Shown one piece after another: positions 30,075-39,767 of a DNA stretch of 49,940 nt (positions within the stretch are counted from its first letter, which is position 1; each line of letters begins with the position of its first letter). The stretch covers positions 1 to 49,940 of the forward strand of contig JAIBBQ010000024.1 of assembly GCA_019694595.1 (NCBI GenBank), read 5' to 3'. Made by a program: the position numbers and the translations under genes. Under the pieces are notes generated by a model, which saw only the letters and a program-made list of their open reading frames with translations, was not told the origin of the DNA and made no database searches. The stretch comes from Myxococcaceae bacterium. GTDB lineage: Bacteria; Myxococcota; Myxococcia; Myxococcales; Myxococcaceae.

Positions 30075-32483
30075 TCAGCTCCGCAGGCTGCCGCCCAGCC
30101 GGGAGTTCACCTGGGCCACGATCTTGGCGTGCGCGGCACCGACCTCCTCGTCGGTCAGCGTCCGCTCCGGCGAGCGGTAGCGCAGCGCGTACGCCACGTT
30201 CTTCTGCCCTTCCGGGATCGGAGCCCCCTGGTACACGTCGAAGACGCTCGCATCGACGACCAGCGGAGCCCCCACCTCGAGGATCACCGCGCGAATCGCC
30301 TCGTTCGCCAGCGACTGCGGCACCACCACCGCGAGGTCGCGGAACACCGTGGGGAACTTGCCCAGCGGCGCCGCCTTCGGCTCGAGCCGCGCCACCGAGA
30401 CCACCTGCTCCACCTCGAGCTGGAAGAGGAACACCCCTGCCGGGGCCTCCAGCCGCCGCGCCGCCTTGGGGTGCAGCTCGCCCAGGGTGCCGAGCTTCGT
30501 GCTCCCCGAGTACACCGTCGCCGCCGCGCGCGGGTGGTACCAGGGCGACTCCAGCGCCTCGAAGCGCACCCCGGGCACCTGCACCGCCGCCAGCGCCGCC
30601 TCCACCGCCGCCTTGGCGTCGTAGAAGTCGCAGGCCGCGTCCTTCGCCGTCCAGGTGCGCTCGCCATCTCTCGCGCCCCAGAGCACACCCGCCAGCTCCA
30701 GCGTCTCCTGCGCCGCCGGGCGCCGCTCCAGGCCGCCCTTGGGGTCGGGCCGGTAGCTGCGCGCGAGCTCGTAGAAGCGCACCGCCTGCCCCTGGTGCCG
30801 CGCGTTGTGCACCACGTTCAGCACCAGGCTCGGCAGGAGCGTGGTGCGCATCACCGACTGCTCCGCGCTCAGCGGGTTGCCGATGGCGATCGCCCCCGCG
30901 TCCGCGGAGAACGCCTTCAGGTGCGCGGGCGCCACGAACGAGTAGTTCACCACCTCGCTCAGCCCCGCCCCGGCGAGCGCCTGGCGCAGCCGCTGTTCCA
31001 CCCGCGTCGCCGCCGGCAGCGGCTCGAGCTTGCCCAGCCCCTGCGGCAGCGCGAGCGGCACGGTGTCGAAGCCGCGCGTGCGCGCGATCTCCTCCACCAG
31101 ATCCTCTTCGATCGACACGTCGACCCGCGGGCCCGGCACCTGGTACCGGTCGGCGCCGCTGGCCTCGCCGAGGTGCACGAAGCCCAGGGCCTCGAGCCGC
31201 TGGCGCGACTCCGCCCGCGGCACCTCCACGCCCAGGAGCTCCCCCACCCGGCCCGGCCGCAAGACGACCTCGCGCCGCTGCGACGGCTTGGGCCACGCGT
31301 CGACCACGCCCTGCAGCACCACGCCGCCCGACAGCTCGGCGATCAGCGCCGCCGCCCGCTCCAGCACCGCGGGGATGCCGTGCACGTCGGTGCCGCGCTC
31401 GAAGCGGTGCGAGCTCTCGGAATGCAGCGCGTGCCGCTTGGCCGCCCGCCGCACCGTCGCCGGCTGGAAGCTCGCGCACTCGAGCAACAGCCGCGTCGTC
31501 TTGTCCGTCACCTCGCTCGACTGCCCGCCCATCACGCCCGCCAGCACCAGCGGCTTCTGCGCGTCGCAGATGAGCAGCTCGTCGGCCGTGAGCTCGCGCT
31601 TCTTCCCGTCGAGCGTCACCAGCGCCTCGCCCGCCTTGGCGGTGCGCACCACGATCTGCCCCTGGGCGATCTGATCGAGGTCGAAGGCGTGCAGCGGCTG
31701 CCCGGTCTCCAGCATCACGTAGTTGGTCACGTCGACCACCGCGTTGATGGCGCGCACCCCGCACGCTTCCAGCCGGCGCACCAGCCACTGCGGCGACGGG
31801 CCGACCTTCACGCCTTCCACGACGCGCGCCGCGTACCGGGGACACCGCTCCGCGTCCTCGATGCGGATCGCGATCTTCGACGACGCCGCGGTGCTGCTCT
31901 CGGCGAGCTTCGCCGAAGGCACCGTCACCTTGGTGCCGGTGAGCGCCGCCACGTCGCGCGCCACGCCGAGGTGGCAGAGTGCGTCGGCGCGGTTGGGCGT
32001 CACGTTCACCTCGAACACCACGTCGTCGAGCCCCAGCGCCTGGGCGATGGGCAGGCCAAGCGTGGTGTCCTTGGGAAGGATCAGGAGCCCCGAGGCTTCC
32101 GCCGACAGCCCCAGCTCCTTCGACGAGCAGAGCATGCCGAAGCTGTCCACCCCGCGCAGCTGCGCCGCCTTGATGGTCAGGCCCCCGGGGAGCGTGGTGC
32201 CCACCGTGGCCAGCGGCACCACGTCGCCCACTTGGTAGTTCTTCGCCCCGCAGACCACCTGCAGCGGCGTGCCGCTGCCCACGTCGATGCTGGTCACCGA
32301 CAGCTTGTCGGCGTTGGGGTGCGGCTTCGAATCGGCGATGCGCGCCGTCACCACGCCCTTGAGCGCGGCGCCGGGCTGTTCGATGGCCTCCACCTCGAGG
32401 CCGCCCATGGTCAGGCGCCGGGCGAGTTCTTCCGGCGCGGGGATCGCGACGTACGTCTTCAGCCAGTCGAGCGAGATGCGCAT
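30075..32483 (-). CDS. pheT: Phenylalanine-tRNA ligase beta subunit
   Basis: 802 residues from ATG 32483, the normal length. It contains the N-terminal tRNA-binding OB domain (VVTARIADSKPHPNADKL and QVVCGAKNYQVGD), the B3/B4 editing domain, B5, the catalytic-like core and a C-terminal ferredoxin-fold anticodon-binding domain (FPTVFRDLAVVVP, TLTDEEV, LGGSLRS). With PheS it forms an alpha2-beta2 enzyme that charges tRNA-Phe. It starts 12 bp after pheS. Confidence 0.97.
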   Translation of the reverse strand: MRISLDWLKTYVAIPAPEELARRLTMGGLEVEAIEQPGAALKGVVTARIADSKPHPNADKLSVTSIDVGSGTPLQVVCGAKNYQVGDVVPLATVGTTLPGGLTIKAAQLRGVDSFGMLCSSKELGLSAEASGLLILPKDTTLGLPIAQALGLDDVVFEVNVTPNRADALCHLGVARDVAALTGTKVTVPSAKLAESSTAASSKIAIRIEDAERCPRYAARVVEGVKVGPSPQWLVRRLEACGVRAINAVVDVTNYVMLETGQPLHAFDLDQIAQGQIVVRTAKAGEALVTLDGKKRELTADELLICDAQKPLVLAGVMGGQSSEVTDKTTRLLLECASFQPATVRRAAKRHALHSESSHRFERGTDVHGIPAVLERAAALIAELSGGVVLQGVVDAWPKPSQRREVVLRPGRVGELLGVEVPRAESRQRLEALGFVHLGEASGADRYQVPGPRVDVSIEEDLVEEIARTRGFDTVPLALPQGLGKLEPLPAATRVEQRLRQALAGAGLSEVVNYSFVAPAHLKAFSADAGAIAIGNPLSAEQSVMRTTLLPSLVLNVVHNARHQGQAVRFYELARSYRPDPKGGLERRPAAQETLELAGVLWGARDGERTWTAKDAACDFYDAKAAVEAALAAVQVPGVRFEALESPWYHPRAAATVYSGSTKLGTLGELHPKAARRLEAPAGVFLFQLEVEQVVSVARLEPKAAPLGKFPTVFRDLAVVVPQSLANEAIRAVILEVGAPLVVDASVFDVYQGAPIPEGQKNVAYALRYRSPERTLTDEEVGAAHAKIVAQVNSRLGGSLRS

Positions 32484-32495
32484 GGTGTCTCCTCG

Positions 32496-33545
<1,050 letters not shown>

Positions 33546-33554
33546 GCCCTTTGT

Positions 33555-33596
33555 CTGAAAATGAAAAGGGGCCGCCTCGAGCTTCGAGGCGACCCC
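33555..33596 (-). terminator. Strong intrinsic terminator between rplT and pheS (possible attenuator)
   Basis: On the minus strand a 13-bp stem (arms at 33596-33584 and 33580-33568, with one G-U pair in RNA and a three-base loop) is followed directly by UUUUCAUUUU (33567-33558). This has all the features of a Rho-independent terminator, yet it lies inside the infC-rpmI-rplT-pheST order, 26 bases after the rplT stop and 22 bases before pheS. No Phe-rich leader peptide fits in the gap. Confidence 0.85.
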
Positions 33597-33621
33597 AGAA
33601 CGTCGATGCTGCCGTCGAGCG

Positions 33622-33969
33622 CTAGGCCGCCTTGGCGATGTTCGCCACGGCGCCGAAGCCGGCGGGGTCCGCCAGCGCGAGGTCGGCGAGCACCTTGCGG
33701 TCGATCGCCACCTTCGCCTTCGCCAGACCGGCGATCAGCTTGGAGTACGACAGGCCGAGCGAGCGGGCCGCCGCGTTGATGCGGACGATCCACAGGCTGC
33801 GGAAGTCGCGCTTGCGGCGCGCGCGGTCACGGCTCGCGTAGTCGAGCGCGCGCTCGACCGCCTGGTTGGCCCGCTTGTAGCAATTCTTCCGGCGGCCGCG
33901 GAAACCCTTGGCCAGCTTCAGAATGCGGTTGCGGCGACGGCGCGCCTTGAAACCCTTCTTCACTCGCAT
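33622..33969 (-). CDS. rplT: 50S ribosomal protein L20
   Basis: 115 residues from ATG 33969. Starts [20 protein letters not shown] and contains [21 protein letters not shown] and [21 protein letters not shown], all diagnostic of L20. L20 assembles early on 23S rRNA and in other bacteria autoregulates the rpmI-rplT mRNA. It starts 39 bp after rpmI. Confidence 0.97.
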   Translation of the reverse strand: MRVKKGFKARRRRNRILKLAKGFRGRRKNCYKRANQAVERALDYASRDRARRKRDFRSLWIVRINAAARSLGLSYSKLIAGLAKAKVAIDRKVLADLALADPAGFGAVANIAKAA

Positions 33970-34008
33970 GGTGCTCTCTCGCTTCCTTCGCGTGTTCCGG
34001 GGCGGTGC

Positions 34009-34218
34009 CTAGTTGGCGCCGTACGGGAACAGCTCCTTGATGACCTTCTTCGCGTCCATGTCACGCAGGTGACCGGTGCCGCGGTTGCCGCGCTTCTGGT
34101 CCTGGCTCTTGGAGAACGACATCAGGTGCTTGGCGTACGCCTTGCCATGCTTCACCTTGCCGCCCTTCTTCACCTGGAACCGCTTCTTCGCGCCGCTCTT
34201 CGTCTTCAACTTCGGCAT
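34009..34218 (-). CDS. rpmI: 50S ribosomal protein L35
   Basis: 69 residues from ATG 34218 with AGGAG upstream. MPKLKTKSGAKKRFQVKKGG and KVKHGKAYAKHLM are diagnostic of L35. A longer open frame extending upstream is not supported because the ribosome site belongs to this ATG. Confidence 0.97.
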   Translation of the reverse strand: MPKLKTKSGAKKRFQVKKGGKVKHGKAYAKHLMSFSKSQDQKRGNRGTGHLRDMDAKKVIKELFPYGAN

Positions 34219-34253
34219 GACGGAAAACTCCTGAAAATGCTGAAAGGGCGGCG

Positions 34254-34283
34254 CTCGTACCGTGGGGGCGCCGATCATGTCAA
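34254..34283 (-). promoter_or_regulatory. Putative promoter for rpmI-rplT
   Basis: On the minus strand TTGACA (34278-34283) and TACGAG (34254-34259) are 18 bp apart in the 88-bp infC-rpmI gap. The predicted start near 34247 leaves a leader of about 29 bases containing AGGAG. Confidence 0.45.
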
Positions 34284-34306
34284 CTGCGGTGCTGCAAACG
34301 GCCTGA

Positions 34307-35029
34307 TTACTGCCCACCGCCCGTGGGGGCCGCGGGCGCCGGAGCCTTGGGGGCCGCCGGGACCTGCGCCGGGGCAGCCGACGCCGGAGCCCCACCCTGC
34401 TGCGCGGGCGCCCCGTCTTCCCCGTCTTCCTTGCGGTTGTGCCGCTGTTCCTTCTCGCGCTCCTGCTCGGCGAGCGCCTGGCGGTGCGCCTCGCGGGCCT
34501 TCTGGGCCACCTTGGCCAGCGGCGCGAGGATCATGAACATCTGCCGGCCTTCCATGCGGGGCGGCGACTCGATCTGCGCGATGTCCTTGGTGTCGCCCAC
34601 CACGTCGTCGAGCAGCGCCTGCCCGAGCTCGCGGTGCGTGATCTCACGGCCGCGGAACATGATGGTGATCTTCGCCTTGTTGCCTTCCTCGATGAAGGTG
34701 CGGACGTTCCGCATCTTGAAGTCGTAGTCGTGCTCCTCGGTCTTCGGGCGGAGCTTGACTTCCTTCACCTTGACCACGACCTGCTTCTTCTTGGCGTCGT
34801 TGGTCTTCTTCTTCTCTTCGTACTTGAAGCGCCCGTAGTCCATCACCTTGCAGACCGGGGGCTTGGACATCGGGTTGATCTCGACGAGGTCGAGACCTTC
34901 CGCCTGCGCGCGCTCCAGCGCCTGCTCGATGCTCAGGACTCCGAGCTGCTCACCTTGCGACCCCACCACGCGAACCTCGCGAGCGCGGATTCGCTTGTTG
35001 GTCCTCAGATCACGGACAGGGGGTGCGAT
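34307..35029 (-). CDS. infC: Translation initiation factor IF-3 with AUC start codon
   Basis: 240 residues if read from ATC 35029. No ATG or GTG occurs in frame upstream of GTG 34969, yet starting at 34969 would delete the conserved N-terminal RTNKRIRAREVRVV. A GGAGG lies exactly seven bases before the ATC. Rare start codons (AUU, AUC) are a known hallmark of infC and make IF-3 limit its own synthesis. The rest has the IF-3 domains: GEQLGVLSIEQALERAQAEGLDLVEI, KVMDYGRFKYEEKKK, LRPKTEEHDYDFKMRN and GREITHRE. The C-terminal 50 residues are an Ala/Pro/Gly-rich extension beyond the usual length. Confidence 0.93.
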   Translation of the reverse strand: MAPPVRDLRTNKRIRAREVRVVGSQGEQLGVLSIEQALERAQAEGLDLVEINPMSKPPVCKVMDYGRFKYEEKKKTNDAKKKQVVVKVKEVKLRPKTEEHDYDFKMRNVRTFIEEGNKAKITIMFRGREITHRELGQALLDDVVGDTKDIAQIESPPRMEGRQMFMILAPLAKVAQKAREAHRQALAEQEREKEQRHNRKEDGEDGAPAQQGGAPASAAPAQVPAAPKAPAPAAPTGGGQ

Positions 35030-35064
35030 GGGTGAGCCTCCAGCAAGGGTTTGACGAGCCCGGG

Positions 35065-35093
35065 CGTGTCGCAGACTGCCGACCCCGAGTCAA
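35065..35093 (-). promoter_or_regulatory. Possible infC promoter
   Basis: TTGACT (35088-35093, minus strand) lies 17 bp before GACACG (35065-35070). The -35 is good and the -10 poor. A start near 35058 would give a leader of about 30 bases with the GGAGG site. Confidence 0.3.
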
Positions 35094-35181
35094 CACCGTC
35101 GGTCTTGCGCTCCGCCCCCCGACGTTGCTTTGGTGCGGCCAGAGCGGCCCGGGCGGTTCCGGGTGTGCTCGGGGGGCAGTG

Positions 35182-35496
35182 ATGGACATCACCGACGTGA
35201 AGGTTTTCCCGGTCGCCGAGGACAAGCTGCGCGCGTACGTCACCATCACCCTCGATGGTTGCTTCGTGGTGCGCGACCTCAAGGTCATCCACGGCACGTC
35301 CGGGCTCTTCGTCGCCATGCCCGCCAAGAAGCGGAAAGACGGCACCTACAAGGACATCGCCCACCCGCTGAACGCCGAGATGCGCGAGAAGATGGAACGC
35401 ATCGTGCTCGCCGAGTACGAGAAGTGCGCCCGCGCCAACCCCGCGCCCGCCCCCCGGCGCGCCGGTGAGGTCGAGACCTACCCCGACCCCGATTGA
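35182..35496 (+). CDS. spoVG: SpoVG family RNA/DNA-binding regulator
   Basis: 104 residues from ATG 35182 with GGGGGG about four bases upstream. MDITDVKVFPVAEDKLRAYV, IHGTSGLFVAMPAKKRKDGTY and DIAHPLN are diagnostic of SpoVG. SpoVG binds nucleic acids and acts as a regulator in Firmicutes; homologues occur in myxobacteria and other groups. The C-terminus is a short Pro/Ala-rich tail. It is divergent from infC and is followed by prs, resembling the Bacillus spoVG-glmU-prs order but without glmU. Confidence 0.95.
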   Translation: MDITDVKVFPVAEDKLRAYVTITLDGCFVVRDLKVIHGTSGLFVAMPAKKRKDGTYKDIAHPLNAEMREKMERIVLAEYEKCARANPAPAPRRAGEVETYPDPD

Positions 35497-35503
35497 AGTT
35501 CGT

Positions 35504-35532
35504 TTGACCCGCGCGGTGCGAGTCCGTAGATC
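35504..35532 (+). promoter_or_regulatory. Promoter of prs, predicting a leaderless mRNA
   Basis: TTGACC (35504-35509), 17 bp, TAGATC (35527-35532). The expected start point, 6-7 bases further on, falls at the prs ATG (35539). No ribosome-binding sequence is visible before that ATG. Confidence 0.55.
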
Positions 35533-35538
35533 GCGTGC

Positions 35539-36489
35539 ATGCCGGTCAGCCACGACTTCAAGGTGTTCGCAGGCAGCAGCAACCCGGCGCTCGCCAAGGC
35601 CATCTGCGAGTACCTGAAGCGGCCGCTGTCCAAGGCCGACGTCAACCGGTTCTCCGACGGCGAAATCCAGATCGAGATCGGCGAGAACGTCCGCGGGCTC
35701 GACGTGTTCATCGTGCAGTCGACCTGCCCGCCGGTGAACGACCACCTGCTCGAGCTGCTCATCATGGTCGACGCCTGCAAGCGCGCGTCGGCGGCGTCGA
35801 TCAACGCGGTGATCCCGTACTACGGCTACGGCCGGCAGGACCGGAAGGTCGCGCCCCGCACGCCCATCACCGCCAAGCTCATCGCCGACCTCCTGGTCGC
35901 CGCGGGCGTCAGCCGCGTGGTGTCGATGGACATGCACGCCGGCCAGATCCAGGGGTTCTTCAACATCCCCACCGATCACCTCTACGCCTCGCCGGTGTTC
36001 CTGGAAGACATCCGCAAGCGCTTCCCGGTCGAGGACCTGGTCTTCGTCTCGCCCGACGCCGGCGGCGTGGAACGCGCCCGCGCCTACTCCAAGCGGCTCA
36101 ACGTGCCGCTGGCGATCATCGACAAGCGCCGCCCGCGCCCCAACGCCTCCGAGGTGATGAACCTCATCGGCGACGTGAAGGGGAAAGACGCGATCATCGT
36201 CGACGACATCGTGGACACCGCGGGCACGCTCACCCAGGGCGCCTTCGCGCTCAAGGAGAAGGGCGCGCGGCGCGTGTTCGCGTACGCCGTGCACCCCATT
36301 CTTTCCGGGCCGGCGCTCACCCGCATCAGCGAGTCGGTGCTCGAGGAAGTCGTCTTCACCGACACCGTGCCGCTGACCAAGGCGGCCCTCGCCACCAGCA
36401 AGATCCGCTGCGTCACCACCGAGCGGCTCTTCGGCGAGGCGATCAACCGCATTCACCGCGCGGAGTCGCTTTCCAGCCTCTTCGTCTGA
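35539..36489 (+). CDS. prs: Ribose-phosphate pyrophosphokinase
   Basis: 316 residues from ATG 35539, the standard length. It has FKVFAGSSNPALAKAI and RFSDGEIQIEIGENVRG near the start, PYYGYGRQDRK (ATP loop), SMDMHAGQIQGFF, SPDAGGVERAR and the PRPP-binding DDIVDTAGTL. It makes PRPP from ribose 5-phosphate and ATP for nucleotide, His and Trp synthesis. The stop overlaps the next start (TGATG). Confidence 0.97.
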   Translation: MPVSHDFKVFAGSSNPALAKAICEYLKRPLSKADVNRFSDGEIQIEIGENVRGLDVFIVQSTCPPVNDHLLELLIMVDACKRASAASINAVIPYYGYGRQDRKVAPRTPITAKLIADLLVAAGVSRVVSMDMHAGQIQGFFNIPTDHLYASPVFLEDIRKRFPVEDLVFVSPDAGGVERARAYSKRLNVPLAIIDKRRPRPNASEVMNLIGDVKGKDAIIVDDIVDTAGTLTQGAFALKEKGARRVFAYAVHPILSGPALTRISESVLEEVVFTDTVPLTKAALATSKIRCVTTERLFGEAINRIHRAESLSSLFV

Positions 36490-38006
36490 TGCGCCGCCTC
36501 GCCCCGCTCGCGCTGGCGCTCGCCGCCTGCAGCGGCGCGGCACCGGTGAAGCCTCCGTTCCCCGCTGGCTTCGCCTGGGGCGCGGCGATCGCCGGCTTCC
36601 AGGTCGACATGGGCTGCCCGTCGGGGCCGTGCGACGACCCCAGGAGCGACTGGTACGACTTCGTCACCCGGCGCGGCGAGCTGAAGGACCTGCAGGACGC
36701 GATCTCCACCGACCTGCCGTCGGCCGGCCCGGGCTACTTCGAGCTCTACGCGCAGGACCACCGCCGCGCGAAGGAAGAGCTCGGCCTCAACGCGTTGCGC
36801 GTCTCGCTCGAGTGGAGCCGGCTGTTCCCGAACGCCACCGACGGCATCGTGGGGCAGGACGCGCTCCGCGCCGCCGCCGACCCCGAGGCGCTCGCCGCCT
36901 ACCACGCGATGTTCGCGTCGCTGAAGGCGCAGGGCCTGAGGCCCATGGTCACGCTCAACCACTACACCCTGCCCCTGTGGCTGCACGACGGCGTGGCCTG
37001 CCACCTCGACTTCGACCACTGCACCCGGCGGGGCTGGCTCGACCGCGAGCGCATCGAGGCCGAGCTCGCCAGGTACGCCGGCTTCTGCGGCGCGGAGTTC
37101 GGCGGAGAAGTCGACTGGTGGGTCACCGAGAACGAGCCCATCAACGTCATCTTCCCCGCCTACCTGCTGCCGGGCGCCGAGCGGCTCAACCCGCCGGCGG
37201 TCACCTTCAAGTACGCCGCCGCCCGGTCCGTTCTCCTCACCATGGTCGAGGCGCACGCCCGCATGGTCGACGCCCTGCGCACGAGCGACACCGCCGACGC
37301 CGACGGCGACGGGAAGCCCACCTTCATCGGCCTGGTGTTCGCCACCGTGCCGGTGAAGGGCAAGACCTCGAGCGCGCTCGATGCCCGCGCCGCGAAGGAC
37401 GTCGACGCGCTCTACAACACCGCCTTCCTCGACGCGGTGATCCTGGGCGACGTCGACGCCGACCTCGACGGGGTGCCCGAGGTGAAGGGCCGCAGCGACC
37501 TCGCCGGCCGCATGGATTTCCTGGGCCTCAACATCTACACGCGCATCACCGTCGAAGGCACCGACGCCCCGGTGCTCCCCGACCTGTCTCCGCGCACCCG
37601 CTTCAACCCCATCACGCTCCAGGCCTTCGAGGACTACCCCAGGGGCCTCTACGAGATGGCGATGCTCGCCAAGGACCGCTACCACCTGCCGTCGATCGTC
37701 ACCGAGACCGGCGCCCAGGTGCAGACCGACGGCGCCGCCGGCGCGAGCTGGCTGGTCCGCTACGCCCAGTGGGCCAGGCGGGCGATCCGCGACGGGGCCG
37801 ACCTGCGCGGCTTCTTCTACTGGTCGCTCATGGACAACTACGAGTGGAACCACGGCATGGACTACCGCTTCGGCCTCTACGCGGTGGACAAGGCGGACCC
37901 CCGGAAGGCCCGCACCGCCCGGCCCGCCGTCGACGTCTACCGGCAGATCACCCGGGCCAACGACGTGCCTTCTTCGCTGGCACAGCAATACCCGGCCCCG
38001 GAATGA
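36489..38006 (+). CDS. Glycoside hydrolase family 1 lipoprotein (beta-glucosidase-like)
   Basis: 505 residues from ATG 36489, overlapping the prs stop. The signal peptide ends in the lipobox LALAAC. A GH1 barrel follows: FAWGAAIAGFQVD, LGLNALRVSLEWSRLFP, MVTLNHYTLPLWL, VTENEPINV with acid/base Glu216, VTETGAQ with nucleophile Glu406 (TETG replaces the usual TENG) and SLMDNYEWNHGMDYRFGLY. Export as a lipoprotein is unusual for GH1, which is normally cytoplasmic. Probably cleaves beta-glycosides at the cell surface. Context with prs looks accidental metabolically, but the overlap implies coupled translation. Confidence 0.92.
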   Translation: MRRLAPLALALAACSGAAPVKPPFPAGFAWGAAIAGFQVDMGCPSGPCDDPRSDWYDFVTRRGELKDLQDAISTDLPSAGPGYFELYAQDHRRAKEELGLNALRVSLEWSRLFPNATDGIVGQDALRAAADPEALAAYHAMFASLKAQGLRPMVTLNHYTLPLWLHDGVACHLDFDHCTRRGWLDRERIEAELARYAGFCGAEFGGEVDWWVTENEPINVIFPAYLLPGAERLNPPAVTFKYAAARSVLLTMVEAHARMVDALRTSDTADADGDGKPTFIGLVFATVPVKGKTSSALDARAAKDVDALYNTAFLDAVILGDVDADLDGVPEVKGRSDLAGRMDFLGLNIYTRITVEGTDAPVLPDLSPRTRFNPITLQAFEDYPRGLYEMAMLAKDRYHLPSIVTETGAQVQTDGAAGASWLVRYAQWARRAIRDGADLRGFFYWSLMDNYEWNHGMDYRFGLYAVDKADPRKARTARPAVDVYRQITRANDVPSSLAQQYPAPE

Positions 38007-38022
38007 GGTATCAGGGCTCGCC

Positions 38023-39039
38023 ATGACGATCCTGCTCTCGCTGATGCTGGCCGCGGGCGCGCCCCCGCAGATCTACAAGTCGCTCGTGGTGCCGGCCCCC
38101 GCCCCCGAGGTGTGGAAGGCCTTCACCAGCAAGGAAGGGGTGCAGACCTTCTTCGCGCCCGACGCCAAGATCGAGCTGAAGAAGAACGGCGCCTACGAGC
38201 TGTACTTCGTGCCCGAGGCGCCCGCGGGCTCCAGGGGCAGCGAAGGCTGCCAGGTGCTCCAGTTCGAGGCGCCGCGGAAGTTCCAGTTCAGCTGGAACTT
38301 TCCGCCCACCATTCCCGCGGCGCGCGCCCGCGGCGACAAGACCAAGGTCACCCTCACCCTGATCCCCGAAGGCGAAGGCACCCGCCTGTCGCTGACGCAC
38401 GACGGCTGGCAGGCCTCGCCGGAGCACGAGCAGGGCCGCGCCTACTTCGACAAGGCGTGGACCCTGGTGCTCATGCGGCTCAAGAAGCGCTTCGTGCACG
38501 GCCCGATGGACTGGAAGAAGCCGTGGGTGCTGCCGTCGCCCGACTCCCTGGCGTGGCTGGTGGGCACCTGGAACGCCGAGGGCGGCGCGCCGCAGAGCGA
38601 GAACTGGGTGCTCACCGGTGACGCGCTCGTCGGCACCTCGCGCGACGCCGTGCGCAAGCCGGCCTCGCACGCACTGTCGGTGATCGAGCTCGAAGGCGAC
38701 GAGCTCGCCCTGCGGGTGCGCAACCTGCCGGGCTGGGCCGCCGCGCCCGAGCCCAAGCGCCTGGTGCTGGTCGAGCAGAAGGAAGGCTTCGCGAAGTTCG
38801 CCGAGGCCCAGGGGTCGATCATCACCTACGCGCTCGCCAACCCCACCACGCTCTCGATCACCGTCGACAAGCCGGGGGCCGTCGAGACCTTCAACTTCGT
38901 GAAGGCCGGCAGCGCCGCGCCCGCCGAGGCCCCCAAGCCCCCCGAGGTCCCCAAGCCCCCCGAGGTCCCCAAGGCGCCCGAAGCCCCCAAGCCCGCCAAG
39001 GGCGGCGCGAAGCCCGCGGCGAAGGACGCCGGCGCCTAG
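38023..39039 (+). CDS. Exported START/AHSA1-like protein with second beta domain
   Basis: 338 residues from ATG 38023. [13 protein letters not shown] looks like a short signal peptide. Residues about 18-155 match the SRPBCC/AHSA1 (activator of Hsp90 ATPase-like) fold: [45 protein letters not shown]. Residues 170-295 form a second beta-rich domain beginning [13 protein letters not shown], resembling DUF6265. The tail has repeated [11 protein letters not shown] units, a Pro-rich linker. Function unknown; a hydrophobic ligand-binding role is typical of the first fold. The stop shares CTAG with the convergent trmD stop. Confidence 0.8.
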   Translation: MTILLSLMLAAGAPPQIYKSLVVPAPAPEVWKAFTSKEGVQTFFAPDAKIELKKNGAYELYFVPEAPAGSRGSEGCQVLQFEAPRKFQFSWNFPPTIPAARARGDKTKVTLTLIPEGEGTRLSLTHDGWQASPEHEQGRAYFDKAWTLVLMRLKKRFVHGPMDWKKPWVLPSPDSLAWLVGTWNAEGGAPQSENWVLTGDALVGTSRDAVRKPASHALSVIELEGDELALRVRNLPGWAAAPEPKRLVLVEQKEGFAKFAEAQGSIITYALANPTTLSITVDKPGAVETFNFVKAGSAAPAEAPKPPEVPKPPEVPKAPEAPKPAKGGAKPAAKDAGA

Positions 39040-39767
39040 GCCGGTTCCGGTCCGTCGAGCAGCTTGAGATCGTCCTTGCCGAGCGTGAGCTTGGCGAAGA
39101 GGTCCGGCCGCCGCTCCCGCGTCAGCCGCAGCGCGTGCCAGCGGCGCCAGCGGGCGATCTTCGCGTGGTCGCCGTTCTGCAAGATGGCCGGCACCACCGC
39201 GCCGCGGAACTCCGGCGGCCGCGTGTAGTGCGGGTGCTCGAGCAAGCCCGCCTCGAAGCTCTCCTGCCCCGCCGAGTCCGCGTTGCCCAGCACCCCGGGC
39301 ACCAGCCGCGCCACCGCGTCGATGACCGTCAGCGCCGCCAGCTCGCCCCCGGTGAGCACGAAGTCGCCCACCGACAGCTCCTCGTCGACGTAGGCGAGCG
39401 CGCGCTCGTCGATGCCCTCGTAGCGGCCACAGACCAGCACCAGCCCCGGCGCCTGCACCAGCTCCTGGGCCACCGCCTGGCGGAACACCCGGCCGCGGGG
39501 GCTCATGGCGATCACCTTGGCGCCCGCGAGCCGCGCGCGCGCCGCCTCGATGGCGCCCACCAGCGGCTCGACCTTCATCACCATGCCCGCGCCGCCGCCG
39601 TACGGGGTGTCGTCGGTCACGTGGTGCTTGCCCGCCGCGAAGTCGCGCACGTCGGTCACCTGCACCGACAGGAGCCCCTTCTGCTGCGCCTTGCCGAGGA
39701 TGCTCTCGGCCAGGTACCCGCTCACCATCGCGGGGAAGAGCGTCAGCACCTCGCAGCGCAGCGTCAC
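39036..39767 (-). CDS. trmD: tRNA (guanine-N1)-methyltransferase
   Basis: 243 residues from GTG 39767, which overlaps the rimM stop (GTGA). TrmD-family SPOUT knot: [62 protein letters not shown] and [13 protein letters not shown]. It methylates G37 of tRNAs such as tRNA-Pro(GGG), the tRNA encoded in this window, preventing +1 frameshifts. It ends the rpsP-khpA-rimM-trmD operon; rplS, which often follows, is absent. Confidence 0.96.
   Translation of the reverse strand: MTLRCEVLTLFPAMVSGYLAESILGKAQQKGLLSVQVTDVRDFAAGKHHVTDDTPYGGGAGMVMKVEPLVGAIEAARARLAGAKVIAMSPRGRVFRQAVAQELVQAPGLVLVCGRYEGIDERALAYVDEELSVGDFVLTGGELAALTVIDAVARLVPGVLGNADSAGQESFEAGLLEHPHYTRPPEFRGAVVPAILQNGDHAKIARWRRWHALRLTRERRPDLFAKLTLGKDDLKLLDGPEPA

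Noticed and set aside
33546-33621. Phe-rich leader peptide or T-box before pheS
   Set aside because: The gap has no small open frame with Phe codons and is too short for a T-box leader.
39036-39039. The CTAG shared by the convergent stops of the START-like gene and trmD
   Set aside because: Two convergent stops using one CTAG is neat, but it is a simple consequence of compact packing and has no predicted effect by itself.
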